5,382 bases of DNA from Fimbriiglobus sp. (GCA_025352585.1 JANXTD010000750.1:1-5382), one strand, 5' to 3'; counted from the first letter of the stretch, positions 1-5,291 are shown. Notes: generated by a model from the sequence alone, not told the origin. Translations and numbers: made by a program.

Positions 1-84
1 GGGAGCAAGTCCCGGTGGGTTATGTCGATGGGAGAAGATGAAGCCGTCACCACCCGCGGGCGTCGTCCACCGGGACTTGCTCCC
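1..84. repeat. 84-bp palindromic element with 18-bp perfect inverted arms
   Basis: Bases 1-18 are the exact reverse complement of bases 67-84, with 48 bases between them. Two G-T wobble pairs (19-66 and 20-65) could extend the stem. Each arm also contains a small imperfect palindrome (GGGA, five bases, TCCC), so a single arm can fold alone. No transposase, T-tract or recognisable gene lies in the loop. It could be a MITE-like element, a REP-type intergenic palindrome, or the stem-loop end of an upstream transcript. The left edge coincides with the window boundary, so the element may be longer and any target-site duplication cannot be tested. The palindrome is read directly; its nature is inferred. 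Confidence 0.8.
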
Positions 85-85
85 G

Positions 86-111
86 TCGCTCGCGCGTCCG
101 GCTAACAAGAG
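86..111 (+). repeat. Left copy of 26-bp intergenic motif ending GGCTAACAAGAG
   Basis: This motif matches the reverse complement of 5292-5317 at 25 of 26 positions; the only difference is at position 99 here (C, where the other copy has G). The 3' part can fold as a five-base-pair stem CGGCT/AGCCG around AACAAG, using bases just past the motif. It begins two bases after the 84-bp palindrome and ends 94 bases before the ribF start codon, pointing toward that gene. It contains a TAA at 103-105. A match this long between two non-coding ends of a 5-kb window implies a dispersed genomic repeat, but its function is unknown. Confidence 0.8.
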
Positions 112-132
112 CCGAACAAGAGCCGAACAAGA
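104..132 (+). repeat. 11-bp tandem repeat AACAAGAGCCG, about 2.6 units
   Basis: Units lie at 104-114 and 115-125 and are identical; a partial third unit (AACAAGA) fills 126-132. The first unit overlaps the 3' end of the 26-bp motif, so the array looks like local duplication of the motif tail. The right-hand copy of the motif has only one unit. The stretch is purine-rich and poorer in G+C than its surroundings. Confidence 0.85.
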
Positions 133-172
133 CGCGCCTGCGGCGGGGCCGAAGAACTCCGGGCGCTCACGC

Positions 173-199
173 TTCCGGCTCGCCAAGAGTCCGTAAGAT
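173..199 (+). promoter_or_regulatory. Candidate ribF promoter with -10-like TAAGAT
   Basis: TAAGAT at 194-199 resembles a sigma70 -10 box (TAnnAT). The best -35-like hexamer, TTCCGG at 173-178, is poor and the spacer is only 15 bases. A start site about seven bases past the -10 would fall on or next to the ribF ATG at 206, implying a leaderless or nearly leaderless message. This fits the lack of a Shine-Dalgarno sequence before that ATG. The call is tentative. Confidence 0.3.
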
Positions 200-205
200 T
201 CCCGC

Positions 206-1141
206 ATGGCGACGCTGACTTTGCACTGGATGACCCACCCGCCCGCGGCCCTCACCGGGGGGGCCGTGACCGTCGGCAACTTCGACGGCGTCCACCTCGG
301 CCACCAGGCGCTCGTCGCCGGGGCCAGGGCGTGGGCGGCGCGACTCGGCGGGCCGGCCGTGGTCGTCACCTTCGACCCGCCGGCGGCCAAGCTGCTCAAC
401 CCGTCGTCGCACCGGCTGCCGCTCTCGACGCTCGCCGACCGCGTGCAGTGGCTCACCGCCGCGGGGGCCGACCACGTCGCCGTCTTGCAGACCGACGCGG
501 GGCTGCTGAGCCTCACGCCCGAGGCGTTCTTCGAGGACGTCGTCTGCGGGCTGTTCCGGGCGAAGGCCGTCGTCGAGGGGTACAACTTCCGCTTCGGCCG
601 CGCCCGCTCCGGCGACACCGCCGCGCTCCGCGCGCTGTGTGCGGTGGCCGGCGTGGCGTTCGAGGAGGTGCCGCCGCGGGTCGTCGGCGGCGAGGTCGTG
701 TCGAGTAGCCGCGTCCGCGCCGCGCTGCAACGCGGCGACGTGACCGACGCCCGCACGCTGCTCGGCCGGCCCTACGGCGTCGCCGCCGAGGTCGTCACCG
801 GGGCGCAACGCGGTCGCACCATCGGCTTCCCGACGGCCAACCTGGGGACGACGGCGACTCTGTTGCCGGCTGACGGCGTCTACGCGGTGCGGGCGACCGT
901 GGGTGGCACGCGCTACGCCGGGGCGGCCAACGTCGGGCCGAACCCGACCTTCGGCGAGCTGGCCCGCAAGATCGAGGTCCACCTGATCGGCTACGCCGGC
1001 GACCTGTACGGCACGCGGCTCGCCGTCGAGTTCGTCGAGCGGCTGCGCGAGACCCGGCCGTTCGCCGGCGTCGAGGCGCTCGTCGAGCAGTTGACCGCCG
1101 ACGTTGCGGCCGCCACCAAGGCTTGCGAGGAGTTGCCGTGA
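206..1141 (+). CDS. ribF: RibF: bifunctional riboflavin kinase / FMN adenylyltransferase
   Basis: This cytoplasmic enzyme phosphorylates riboflavin to FMN and then adenylylates FMN to FAD. The 311-residue length is normal for bacterial RibF. The N-terminal nucleotidyltransferase domain (about 1-185) shows GNFDGVHLGH at 24-33, which carries the HxGH nucleotide-binding motif. It also has FDPPA at 56-60, GYNFRFG at 125-131 and SSSRVR at 166-171. The C-terminal riboflavin kinase domain (about 187-305) shows GRTIGFPTANL at 203-213, NPTFG at 246-250 and the EVHL motif with the probable catalytic Glu257. The second histidine of the usual F-E/D-P-H-P motif is replaced by proline. The ATG at 206 is chosen because the VTVGNFDG strand follows at the usual distance; no clear Shine-Dalgarno sequence precedes it. 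The stop overlaps the GTG start of the next gene by four bases, indicating translational coupling. Confidence 0.96.
   Translation: MATLTLHWMTHPPAALTGGAVTVGNFDGVHLGHQALVAGARAWAARLGGPAVVVTFDPPAAKLLNPSSHRLPLSTLADRVQWLTAAGADHVAVLQTDAGLLSLTPEAFFEDVVCGLFRAKAVVEGYNFRFGRARSGDTAALRALCAVAGVAFEEVPPRVVGGEVVSSSRVRAALQRGDVTDARTLLGRPYGVAAEVVTGAQRGRTIGFPTANLGTTATLLPADGVYAVRATVGGTRYAGAANVGPNPTFGELARKIEVHLIGYAGDLYGTRLAVEFVERLRETRPFAGVEALVEQLTADVAAATKACEELP
1127..1132 (+). promoter_or_regulatory. Ribosome binding site GAGGAG for the NifU-like gene
   Basis: GAGGAG lies five bases before the GTG at 1138, inside the last codons of ribF. It selects this GTG over an in-frame TTG at 1123, which precedes the site and would be too early to use it. 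Confidence 0.75.
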
Positions 1142-1371
1142 CCGACTTGATGCAGCGGGTTCACGTCGCCCTGCGCGACCACGTCGCCCCGGCGATGGGG
1201 CTGGACGCCGACGAGATGGTCGTCGTCGCGGTCGAGGACGGCATCGCCTCGCTGCGGCTCGCCGGGGCGTGCGCGAGTTGCCCGGCGGGGCTGCCGGCGC
1301 TGCTGGCCGAACTCGAAGCGGAGTTGAAGGCGCGCGTCCCCGAGGTGGAATTCGTCGAAGCGGTACTCTGA
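1138..1371 (+). CDS. NifU-like C-terminal domain protein (Fe-S cluster scaffold/carrier)
   Basis: This is a 77-residue protein made of a single NifU C-terminal (NFU) domain. That family binds a 4Fe-4S or 2Fe-2S cluster between two subunits and hands it to apoproteins in the cytoplasm. The diagnostic part is VEDGIASLRLAGACASCPAG, with Cys45 and Cys48 forming the CxxC cluster ligand pair, followed by an amphipathic helix and the terminal VPEVEFVEAV strand. The helix before it carries LDADEM where the family usually has a DGGD/DGGN-type motif, and AGLPALL replaces the usual SSTMTLK after the CxxC, so it is a divergent member. The GTG start is supported by GAGGAG five bases upstream and by the four-base overlap with the ribF stop. 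Coupling with ribF places flavin and Fe-S cofactor supply under shared expression. Function is a family-level assignment; the client proteins are unknown. Confidence 0.85.
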   Translation: MTDLMQRVHVALRDHVAPAMGLDADEMVVVAVEDGIASLRLAGACASCPAGLPALLAELEAELKARVPEVEFVEAVL

Positions 1372-1393
1372 CGCGACCCCGCCCGCCTAGAAT
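1368..1393 (+). promoter_or_regulatory. Candidate promoter for the esterase block (TAGAAT -10)
   Basis: TAGAAT at 1388-1393 is a reasonable -10 box in an otherwise very G+C-rich 68-nt gap. CTGACG at 1368-1373 is the nearest -35-like hexamer, but the spacer is only 14 bases. Initiation near 1400 would give a leader of about 40 nt with GGAG at 1427-1430 ahead of the ATG. The TAGAATTC string resembles the TAAGATTC string before ribF. Tentative. Confidence 0.3.
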
Positions 1394-1439
1394 TCGCCGG
1401 GTCGAGGTTTCGGCAACGCCTTTCGCGGAGTGGGACACG

Positions 1440-2381
1440 ATGGTCGGTCGCCTTGCTTGCGCCCTCGCAATCCTCGTCGGGGGCCAACTGATGGCCGCGG
1501 AGCCGAAGCGCCTGGATGCCGCGACGAAGGCCGACATCGTCTACGGCGAGGCCGGCGGCGAGAAACTGTACCTCGACCTGGCGACGCCCAAGGCCGAAAA
1601 GGGGGCCGAGAGGGGGCCGTTCCCCTGCGTCGTCGCGCTGCACGGAGGGGCCTGGACCGGCGGCAGCCGCAAGAACCTGTCGCGGCCGGTGCCCTGGGCC
1701 GAACTCGGACTCCCCGAGGAAACGGCGGCGGCCCGCAGCTTCATCGAGGAGGTCGCCTCGCGCGGATACGTCGCCGCGAGCGTCGGCTACCGGCTCGCGC
1801 CGGCGCACAAGTTCCCCGCTCACATCGAGGACGTGAAGACGGCGGTGCGCTACCTGCGCGCCAACGCCAAGGCGTTGAATATCGACCCCGAGCGCATCGG
1901 CGTGGTCGGCTTCTCCGCCGGCGGGCACCTCGCGGCGCTACTGGGGACGGCCGACAAGTCGGCGGGGTTCGACACCGAGCTTTACGCGGAGCAGTCGAGC
2001 CAGGTGAAGTGCGTCGTCGATTTCTTCGGGCCGTCCGACCTGTCGCTGTACGCCGAGACGCCGGGGATCGAGCAGGCGTTCATGAAGCCGCTGCTGGGCG
2101 GGACGTTCGACAAGCGGCCGGAACTCTTCCGCAAGGCCAGCCCCGTCGAGTACGTCACTAAGGACGCCCCGCCGTTTCTGATCTTCCACGGCACCGCCGA
2201 CTTCGTGGTGCCCTACGTCCACTCGACGCGGCTGCACGCCAAGTTGAAGGCGGCCGGGGTGCCGGCGGAGTTGGTGCCGATGCGCGGCAAGAGCCACGGC
2301 TGGCTCGGCGAGGACGCCCGCGACAGCCACGAGCGGCAGATGAAGTTCTTCGCCGAGCACCTCAAGCCGGCCGCCAACTGA
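1440..2381 (+). CDS. Secreted alpha/beta-hydrolase, BD-FAE/acetyl-esterase type
   Basis: This 313-residue protein is an exported serine esterase. Residues 1-20 form a signal peptide: Arg4, a hydrophobic run ACALAILVGG, then MAA before EPK. The fold is that of the HSL/BD-FAE branch (feruloyl and acetyl-xylan esterases, carboxylesterases). The oxyanion-hole motif HGGAW is at 68-72, GYRLAP at 116-121, and the nucleophile elbow GFSAGGH at 157-163 holds Ser159. Asp254 in HGTADFVVP and His286 in KSHGW complete the triad, which is intact. A likely role is removal of acetyl or feruloyl groups from polysaccharides outside the cytoplasm, but the substrate cannot be read from sequence. The ATG at 1440 is chosen because it gives the signal peptide and has GGAG nine bases upstream; the same frame remains open further upstream but overlaps the NifU-like gene. 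The stop shares its A with the ATG of the small ORF that follows (TGATG). Confidence 0.9.
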   Translation: MVGRLACALAILVGGQLMAAEPKRLDAATKADIVYGEAGGEKLYLDLATPKAEKGAERGPFPCVVALHGGAWTGGSRKNLSRPVPWAELGLPEETAAARSFIEEVASRGYVAASVGYRLAPAHKFPAHIEDVKTAVRYLRANAKALNIDPERIGVVGFSAGGHLAALLGTADKSAGFDTELYAEQSSQVKCVVDFFGPSDLSLYAETPGIEQAFMKPLLGGTFDKRPELFRKASPVEYVTKDAPPFLIFHGTADFVVPYVHSTRLHAKLKAAGVPAELVPMRGKSHGWLGEDARDSHERQMKFFAEHLKPAAN

Positions 2382-2560
2382 TGCGCACCTTGACGGCCCG
2401 CCCGGCACTTCCCTGGACCCCGTTGGCGTGCGCCCGTTGGGCGTTCGCGGCGCTGGCGATATCAATTGGGGTGACGGTCGCGCACGGCTGCCACGCCGCC
2501 GACGCCGACCACGAACCTGCCGCCGCGATCCCCCTCGCCGACGAGTTGCCCCCGCCATGA
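2381..2560 (+). CDS. Small ORF, 59 aa, putative exported or membrane-anchored peptide
   Basis: I do not recognise a family. The ORF fills the gap between the esterase and the phosphatase. Its ATG shares one base with the esterase stop (TGATG) and its TGA sits in the ATGA that starts the next gene, so it overlaps both neighbours. The N-terminus has several Arg residues up to Arg19, then the hydrophobic stretch WAFAALAISIGVTVA at about 20-34. The sequence GCHAADA follows, where Ala40-Asp41-Ala42 could be a signal peptidase site. The remaining tail of about 17 residues is acidic and proline-rich, ending in DELPPP. Cys37 is not in a canonical lipobox. About 85% of codons end in G or C, like its neighbours. 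Alternatively the stretch is an untranslated leader; a weak promoter-like pair (TTGGGC at 2437, TATCAA at 2460, spacer 17) lies inside it. Confidence 0.55.
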   Translation: MRTLTARPALPWTPLACARWAFAALAISIGVTVAHGCHAADADHEPAAAIPLADELPPP

Positions 2561-3747
2561 GTGCCGACGCCATCCGCGTTCTGTTGGTGGACGACCAGCC
2601 GATGGTCGGCGAGGCGATCCGCCAGATGCTCGTCGCGGTGCCGGGCCTCGAATTCCTCTTCTGCCCCGACCCGCGATTGGCCATCCGCACCGCCAACGAA
2701 TTCAAGCCGACGGTCATCCTCCAAGACCTCGTCATGCCGGACATCGACGGGCTGATGCTGGTCAAGTTCTTCCGGGCCAACCCCGCGACCGCCGACACGC
2801 CGATGATCGTGCTCTCCTCGAAGGAGGAGGCGACGACGAAGGCCGAGGCGTTCGCGCGCGGGGCCAACGACTACCTCGTCAAGCTGCCCGCGCCGATCGA
2901 GCTGATCGCCCGCATCAAGTACCACTCGCGCACCTACATGCTGCTCCAGGAGCGCAACGCGGCGTACAAGGAGGTCGCCGAGGGCAAGGCGCGGCTCGCC
3001 GAGGAGTTCGCCGCCGCCGACCGCTACGTCCGCAGCCTGCTCGCCAAGCCGTGGGGCGCGGGCCAACACCCGGCCATCAAGTCGGTCGATTGGCGCTTCG
3101 TGCCGACGGCCCAGATGGGCGGCGACGCGCTCGGCTACCACACCCTCGACGCCGACCACCTCGCCCTGTACGTCCTCGACGTGACCGGCCACGGCATGGC
3201 GTCGGCGCTCTTGGGCACGACGGTCCTCAACGTGTTGCGCACCGGGACGCTGCCGAACACCGACTTCAAGAAGCCGGGCGAGGTGCTGTTCGGGCTGAAT
3301 GAGGCGTTCCCGTGCGAGAAGCACGGCGAGAAGTTCTTCACCGCCTGGTACGGCGTCTACCACACCCCGACGCGGAAGCTGACGTACTCCGGGGCCGGCC
3401 ACCCCGCGTCGTTCCTGTTCGCCGGCGACCAGCCGACCGGGACGCCCCCGAAGCAACTCGACAGCCAGGGGCCGATGATCGGCATGATGCCGTGGCCGTC
3501 GTTCGACGAGAGCGAGTGCGTCGTCCCGCCGGGGTCGCGGCTGTTTTTGTACAGCGACGGCGCGCACGAGATCCACAAGACCGACGGCACCGACTGGACG
3601 TACACGGAGTTCGTGCAGACGTTTACCGAGTTGGTGACGAAGACGCCGGCGACGGTCATGGACGACCTGCACCAGCAAATCATCGCGATGAACGGCTCGC
3701 CGGTGTTGGACGACGACTTCTCGATCCTCGACGTGCAGTTCGTCTAG
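2557..3747 (+). CDS. Response regulator fused to a PP2C-type (SpoIIE/RsbU) serine phosphatase
   Basis: This 396-residue cytoplasmic regulator has a receiver domain (about 5-122), a helical, probably coiled-coil linker (about 123-165) and a PP2C/SpoIIE phosphatase domain (about 175-394). Receiver landmarks are Asp12-Asp13, phospho-acceptor Asp57 in QDLVMPDIDG, Ser87/Ser88 and Lys109. Phosphatase landmarks are GGD at 188-190, DVTGHG at 208-213 with metal ligand Asp208, YSDGAHE with Asp334, and the terminal DDDF at 385-388. All metal-ligand positions look filled, unlike the degenerate phosphatase domain of E. coli RssB, so activity is expected. By family analogy, phosphorylation by a histidine kinase would switch on dephosphorylation of an anti-sigma-factor antagonist (STAS protein) in a partner-switching pathway. 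Neither a kinase nor a STAS/anti-sigma gene is in this window. The ATG at 2557 is chosen because the receiver begins at once; it overlaps the stop of the small ORF (ATGA). Confidence 0.93.
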   Translation: MSADAIRVLLVDDQPMVGEAIRQMLVAVPGLEFLFCPDPRLAIRTANEFKPTVILQDLVMPDIDGLMLVKFFRANPATADTPMIVLSSKEEATTKAEAFARGANDYLVKLPAPIELIARIKYHSRTYMLLQERNAAYKEVAEGKARLAEEFAAADRYVRSLLAKPWGAGQHPAIKSVDWRFVPTAQMGGDALGYHTLDADHLALYVLDVTGHGMASALLGTTVLNVLRTGTLPNTDFKKPGEVLFGLNEAFPCEKHGEKFFTAWYGVYHTPTRKLTYSGAGHPASFLFAGDQPTGTPPKQLDSQGPMIGMMPWPSFDESECVVPPGSRLFLYSDGAHEIHKTDGTDWTYTEFVQTFTELVTKTPATVMDDLHQQIIAMNGSPVLDDDFSILDVQFV

Positions 3748-3767
3748 CGCGACTTTTCTCGGCGCGC
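3747..3767. terminator. Weak candidate hairpin in the convergent gap
   Basis: Only 23 bases separate the two convergent stop codons. GCGCG at 3747-3751 can pair with CGCGC at 3763-3767 around an 11-base loop containing TTTT, and the GGCGCGCC at 3761-3768 is self-complementary. There is no T-tract after the stem on either strand, so this is not a canonical intrinsic terminator. Transcripts probably run into each other or end by Rho. Confidence 0.2.
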
Positions 3768-3770
3768 CGG

Positions 3771-4256
3771 TCAAGGCTTGTCGGCCCGCAGCGGCGGCAG
3801 CCGGCGGTCGAAGGCGACGGTCACCAGCAGGGCCACGGCGCAGCCCAAGACCACGGCGACGAGCCGCTCGAGCACGCTCCGCCACAGCGGCACGTCGGGG
3901 CGGTGTTGCAGCATCAGGATCGTGACGGCGGCCAGCGCGACGCGGCTGCTCGCCGTCAGGCCGACGGCGGCGCACGCGGCGATCGTGGCGACGTAGGTCA
4001 GGCAGATCGCGGCCACGTCCGGGAGGCCGCTCAGCAGCCCGACGAGGCTGCACGCCCCGCCGACGAGGTTGGCCCCGACGCGCCCCAGCGTGAGCGGCAC
4101 CGCCTCGCGGCTGTCCGGCGACAGCACGAGCACCGCCGACACCAGGCACCACGCGACCTCGGCGTGCCCGAGCAACTCGGCCAGCAGGAAGACGATGCCG
4201 GCCGCGGCGACGCACTTCGAGGCGTACAGCGTGAGGCTCTTGGTGCGCTCCGACAT
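3771..4256 (-). CDS. Small FUSC-like inner-membrane protein
   Basis: This 161-residue hydrophobic protein has about five or six membrane segments, roughly at 12-29, 32-47, 57-78, 80-101, 104-117 and 128-149. A basic C-terminal end follows (DRRLPPLRADKP). The pattern of WCLVSAVLVLSPDSREAV, then a Gly-rich helix, then LERLVAVVLGCAVALLVTVAFDRR is typical of the FUSC (fusaric-acid-resistance / aromatic-acid-exporter-like) membrane domain. Full exporters of this family usually have further membrane repeats and a soluble domain, so this is a single-module version. It may work as an oligomer or with a partner. The substrate is unknown. The ATG at 4256 has a modest AGGG about seven bases upstream. 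It lies 54 bases downstream of the methyltransferase on the same strand, so the two probably share a transcript. The assignment rests on pattern similarity only. Confidence 0.65.
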   Translation of the reverse strand: MSERTKSLTLYASKCVAAAGIVFLLAELLGHAEVAWCLVSAVLVLSPDSREAVPLTLGRVGANLVGGACSLVGLLSGLPDVAAICLTYVATIAACAAVGLTASSRVALAAVTILMLQHRPDVPLWRSVLERLVAVVLGCAVALLVTVAFDRRLPPLRADKP

Positions 4257-4273
4257 CGGTGGCCCTGGGATTC

Positions 4274-4297
4274 GCGGCGGGCGGAGCGGTCCGCCGC
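4274..4297 (-). other. Hairpin between the methyltransferase and FUSC-like genes
   Basis: GCGGCGG at 4274-4280 pairs with CCGCCGC at 4291-4297 around a 10-base loop. A competing smaller stem (GCGGA at 4281-4285 with TCCGC at 4290-4294) overlaps it. There is no T-tract on either side, so it is more likely an RNA-stability or partial-attenuation element than a terminator. High G+C makes such stems common by chance. Confidence 0.3.
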
Positions 4298-4310
4298 AAC
4301 TCGTCGGGAG

Positions 4311-5198
4311 TCACGCCGCCCGCGGCAGCGGGGCCGGGCCGGCGAGCGCCGCGGCGATCGGCTTGAACGCCTTCAGCACCAGCACCCGGCCCATGAGCCG
4401 CTGCATCACGCCCAGCGGCGACGAGCGCCAGAGGTACGGCAACTCCGAGCGGCGCAGGTGGCGCTTGAGGGTCAGCGGGTCGGCGAACTCGCCGAAGAGC
4501 CGGCGCAGCGCGCGGCCGGAGTAGCGCGGGCCGTCGCTCAGCGCGCCGCCGGCGAACCGGAACCGCCACGGCGTCAGCACGCGCTGCCACAAGCCGGCGT
4601 CGTAGCGCGCGGGCGCGAGGACGAAGACCTTGCCGCCGGGCTTGAGCACCCGGTAGACCTCGGCCACGCGCGCGGCGGCGTCCGGTGGCGGGGCGTTGAG
4701 CCAGTTGAGGTAGGCCAGGTCGAAGCGGCCCGCCTCGTAGGGCAAGCCGCCGTCGGCCTGCGCCCGGCCGACGCGCACGCTCAGGCCGCGCTGCTCGAAG
4801 TTGCGGCGGATCAGGGCCGGGCAGTCGTCGGGCGTGGTGCAGATGGTGACCGCGGTGCCGTGGCGCTGGTACTGCAACGCGTCGGTGCCGGCCCCCGGCC
4901 CCATCATCAGCATGGTGTCGTGCGGGTGCCGGGAGAACTCGAGCGCCCGCCGCAGCCAACTCCCCGGCGCGGCGTAGCGCTTGGCCTCCAGTTCCTCGAA
5001 CCAGGCGCGAGAGAAGACTTCCAGCGTGCGGCCGGCGGGCGGCGGGCCGGCGGGGCGCAGCAGTTCGCGCACGGCGACCGCGTGGGGGTCGAGCGTCGCC
5101 AGCACCGCGGCGTCGTCGGCCGGCTCGGGCGCGAGGCGGGGCGGCGCGTCGGCGTCCCCCTGGAAGATGCGGTACGGTCCCGGCGGCACGGCGTTCAA
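4311..5198 (-). CDS. Class I SAM-dependent methyltransferase
   Basis: This 295-residue cytoplasmic protein has a Rossmann-type methyltransferase core at about 93-200. The SAM-binding motif I is MLMMGPGAGTD, with GPGAG at 100-104. The acidic residue expected at the end of strand two may be among TTPDD at 121-125. FDLAYLNWLNAPP at 159-171 fits motif II, and EVYRVLKPGGKVFVLAP at 180-196 is the classic post-core strand. Ahead of the core, WFEELEAKRY at 66-75 matches the E-x-x-RY region common in a broad environmental methyltransferase family. The C-terminal third has an arginine-rich RALRRLFGEFADPLTLKRH segment. The first 60 residues are Pro/Ala-rich and probably disordered. The start is a TTG at 5198, supported by GAGGGGG six bases upstream; an in-frame GTG at 5189 is an alternative. 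The methyl acceptor is unknown. It is the promoter-proximal gene of a pair with the FUSC-like protein. Confidence 0.82.
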   Translation of the reverse strand: MNAVPPGPYRIFQGDADAPPRLAPEPADDAAVLATLDPHAVAVRELLRPAGPPPAGRTLEVFSRAWFEELEAKRYAAPGSWLRRALEFSRHPHDTMLMMGPGAGTDALQYQRHGTAVTICTTPDDCPALIRRNFEQRGLSVRVGRAQADGGLPYEAGRFDLAYLNWLNAPPPDAAARVAEVYRVLKPGGKVFVLAPARYDAGLWQRVLTPWRFRFAGGALSDGPRYSGRALRRLFGEFADPLTLKRHLRRSELPYLWRSSPLGVMQRLMGRVLVLKAFKPIAAALAGPAPLPRAA

Positions 5199-5204
5199 GG
5201 CCAG

Positions 5205-5211
5205 CCCCCTC
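5205..5211 (-). promoter_or_regulatory. Ribosome binding site GAGGGGG deciding the TTG start
   Basis: On the minus strand GAGGGGG lies six bases before the TTG at 5198. The alternative GTG at 5189 would sit 15 bases away, too far for normal use. This is the main reason for choosing the TTG. Confidence 0.6.
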
Positions 5212-5234
5212 GGTCAGCGGCGTTCGGAGCGTTC

Positions 5235-5276
5235 GTCAATCCAAGTCATACCCCGGAGCCGCCCGCCGGTCAATCC
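5235..5276 (-). repeat. Direct repeat GGATTGAC flanking the -10 box
   Basis: GGATTGAC occurs on the minus strand at 5276-5269, overlapping the -35 box, and again at 5242-5235, just downstream of the -10. The copies start 34 bases apart, a little over three helical turns. Two identical eight-mers at a promoter could be an operator pair for a regulator, or chance reuse of a -35-like string. Confidence 0.35.
5245..5273 (-). promoter_or_regulatory. Sigma70-like promoter for the methyltransferase-FUSC pair
   Basis: On the minus strand TTGACC (5273-5268) is followed by exactly 17 bases and then TATGAC (5250-5245). The -35 matches the consensus at five of six positions and the -10 at four of six. 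Initiation near 5238 would give a leader of about 40 nt ending in the GAGGGGG ribosome binding site. It is the best promoter match I found in the window. Confidence 0.55.
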
Positions 5277-5291
5277 CACGCCGCCGGACGA

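Noticed and set aside
1..84. Intrinsic terminator for an upstream gene
   Set aside because: The stem is long but the loop is 48 bases and no T-tract follows, so I call it a palindromic repeat only.
1104..1439. Upstream extension of the esterase frame
   Set aside because: The extension is Arg/Gly-rich, overlaps the NifU-like gene in another frame, and would bury the signal peptide that begins at 1440.
167..1537. 456-codon minus-strand open frame opposite ribF and the NifU-like gene
   Set aside because: It is the antisense shadow of two well-supported genes; the translation is Arg/Pro/Gly-rich and resembles no family.
2428..2556. 43-residue N-terminal extension of the phosphatase
   Set aside because: The extension is a basic Arg/Pro-rich run in a different frame from the small ORF, whereas the receiver domain begins directly at the ATG at 2557.
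1938..2867. 309-codon minus-strand open frame opposite the esterase end and phosphatase start
   Set aside because: It is antisense to clear catalytic and receiver motifs and has no recognisable domain; composition is that of a shadow frame.
2362..4959. Very long minus-strand open frame (865 codons) spanning three genes
   Set aside because: It runs antisense through the phosphatase and out of frame through the FUSC-like and methyltransferase genes. Its translation is Arg/Ala/Gly-rich low-complexity with no domain motifs, as expected from strong G/C third-position bias in the real genes.
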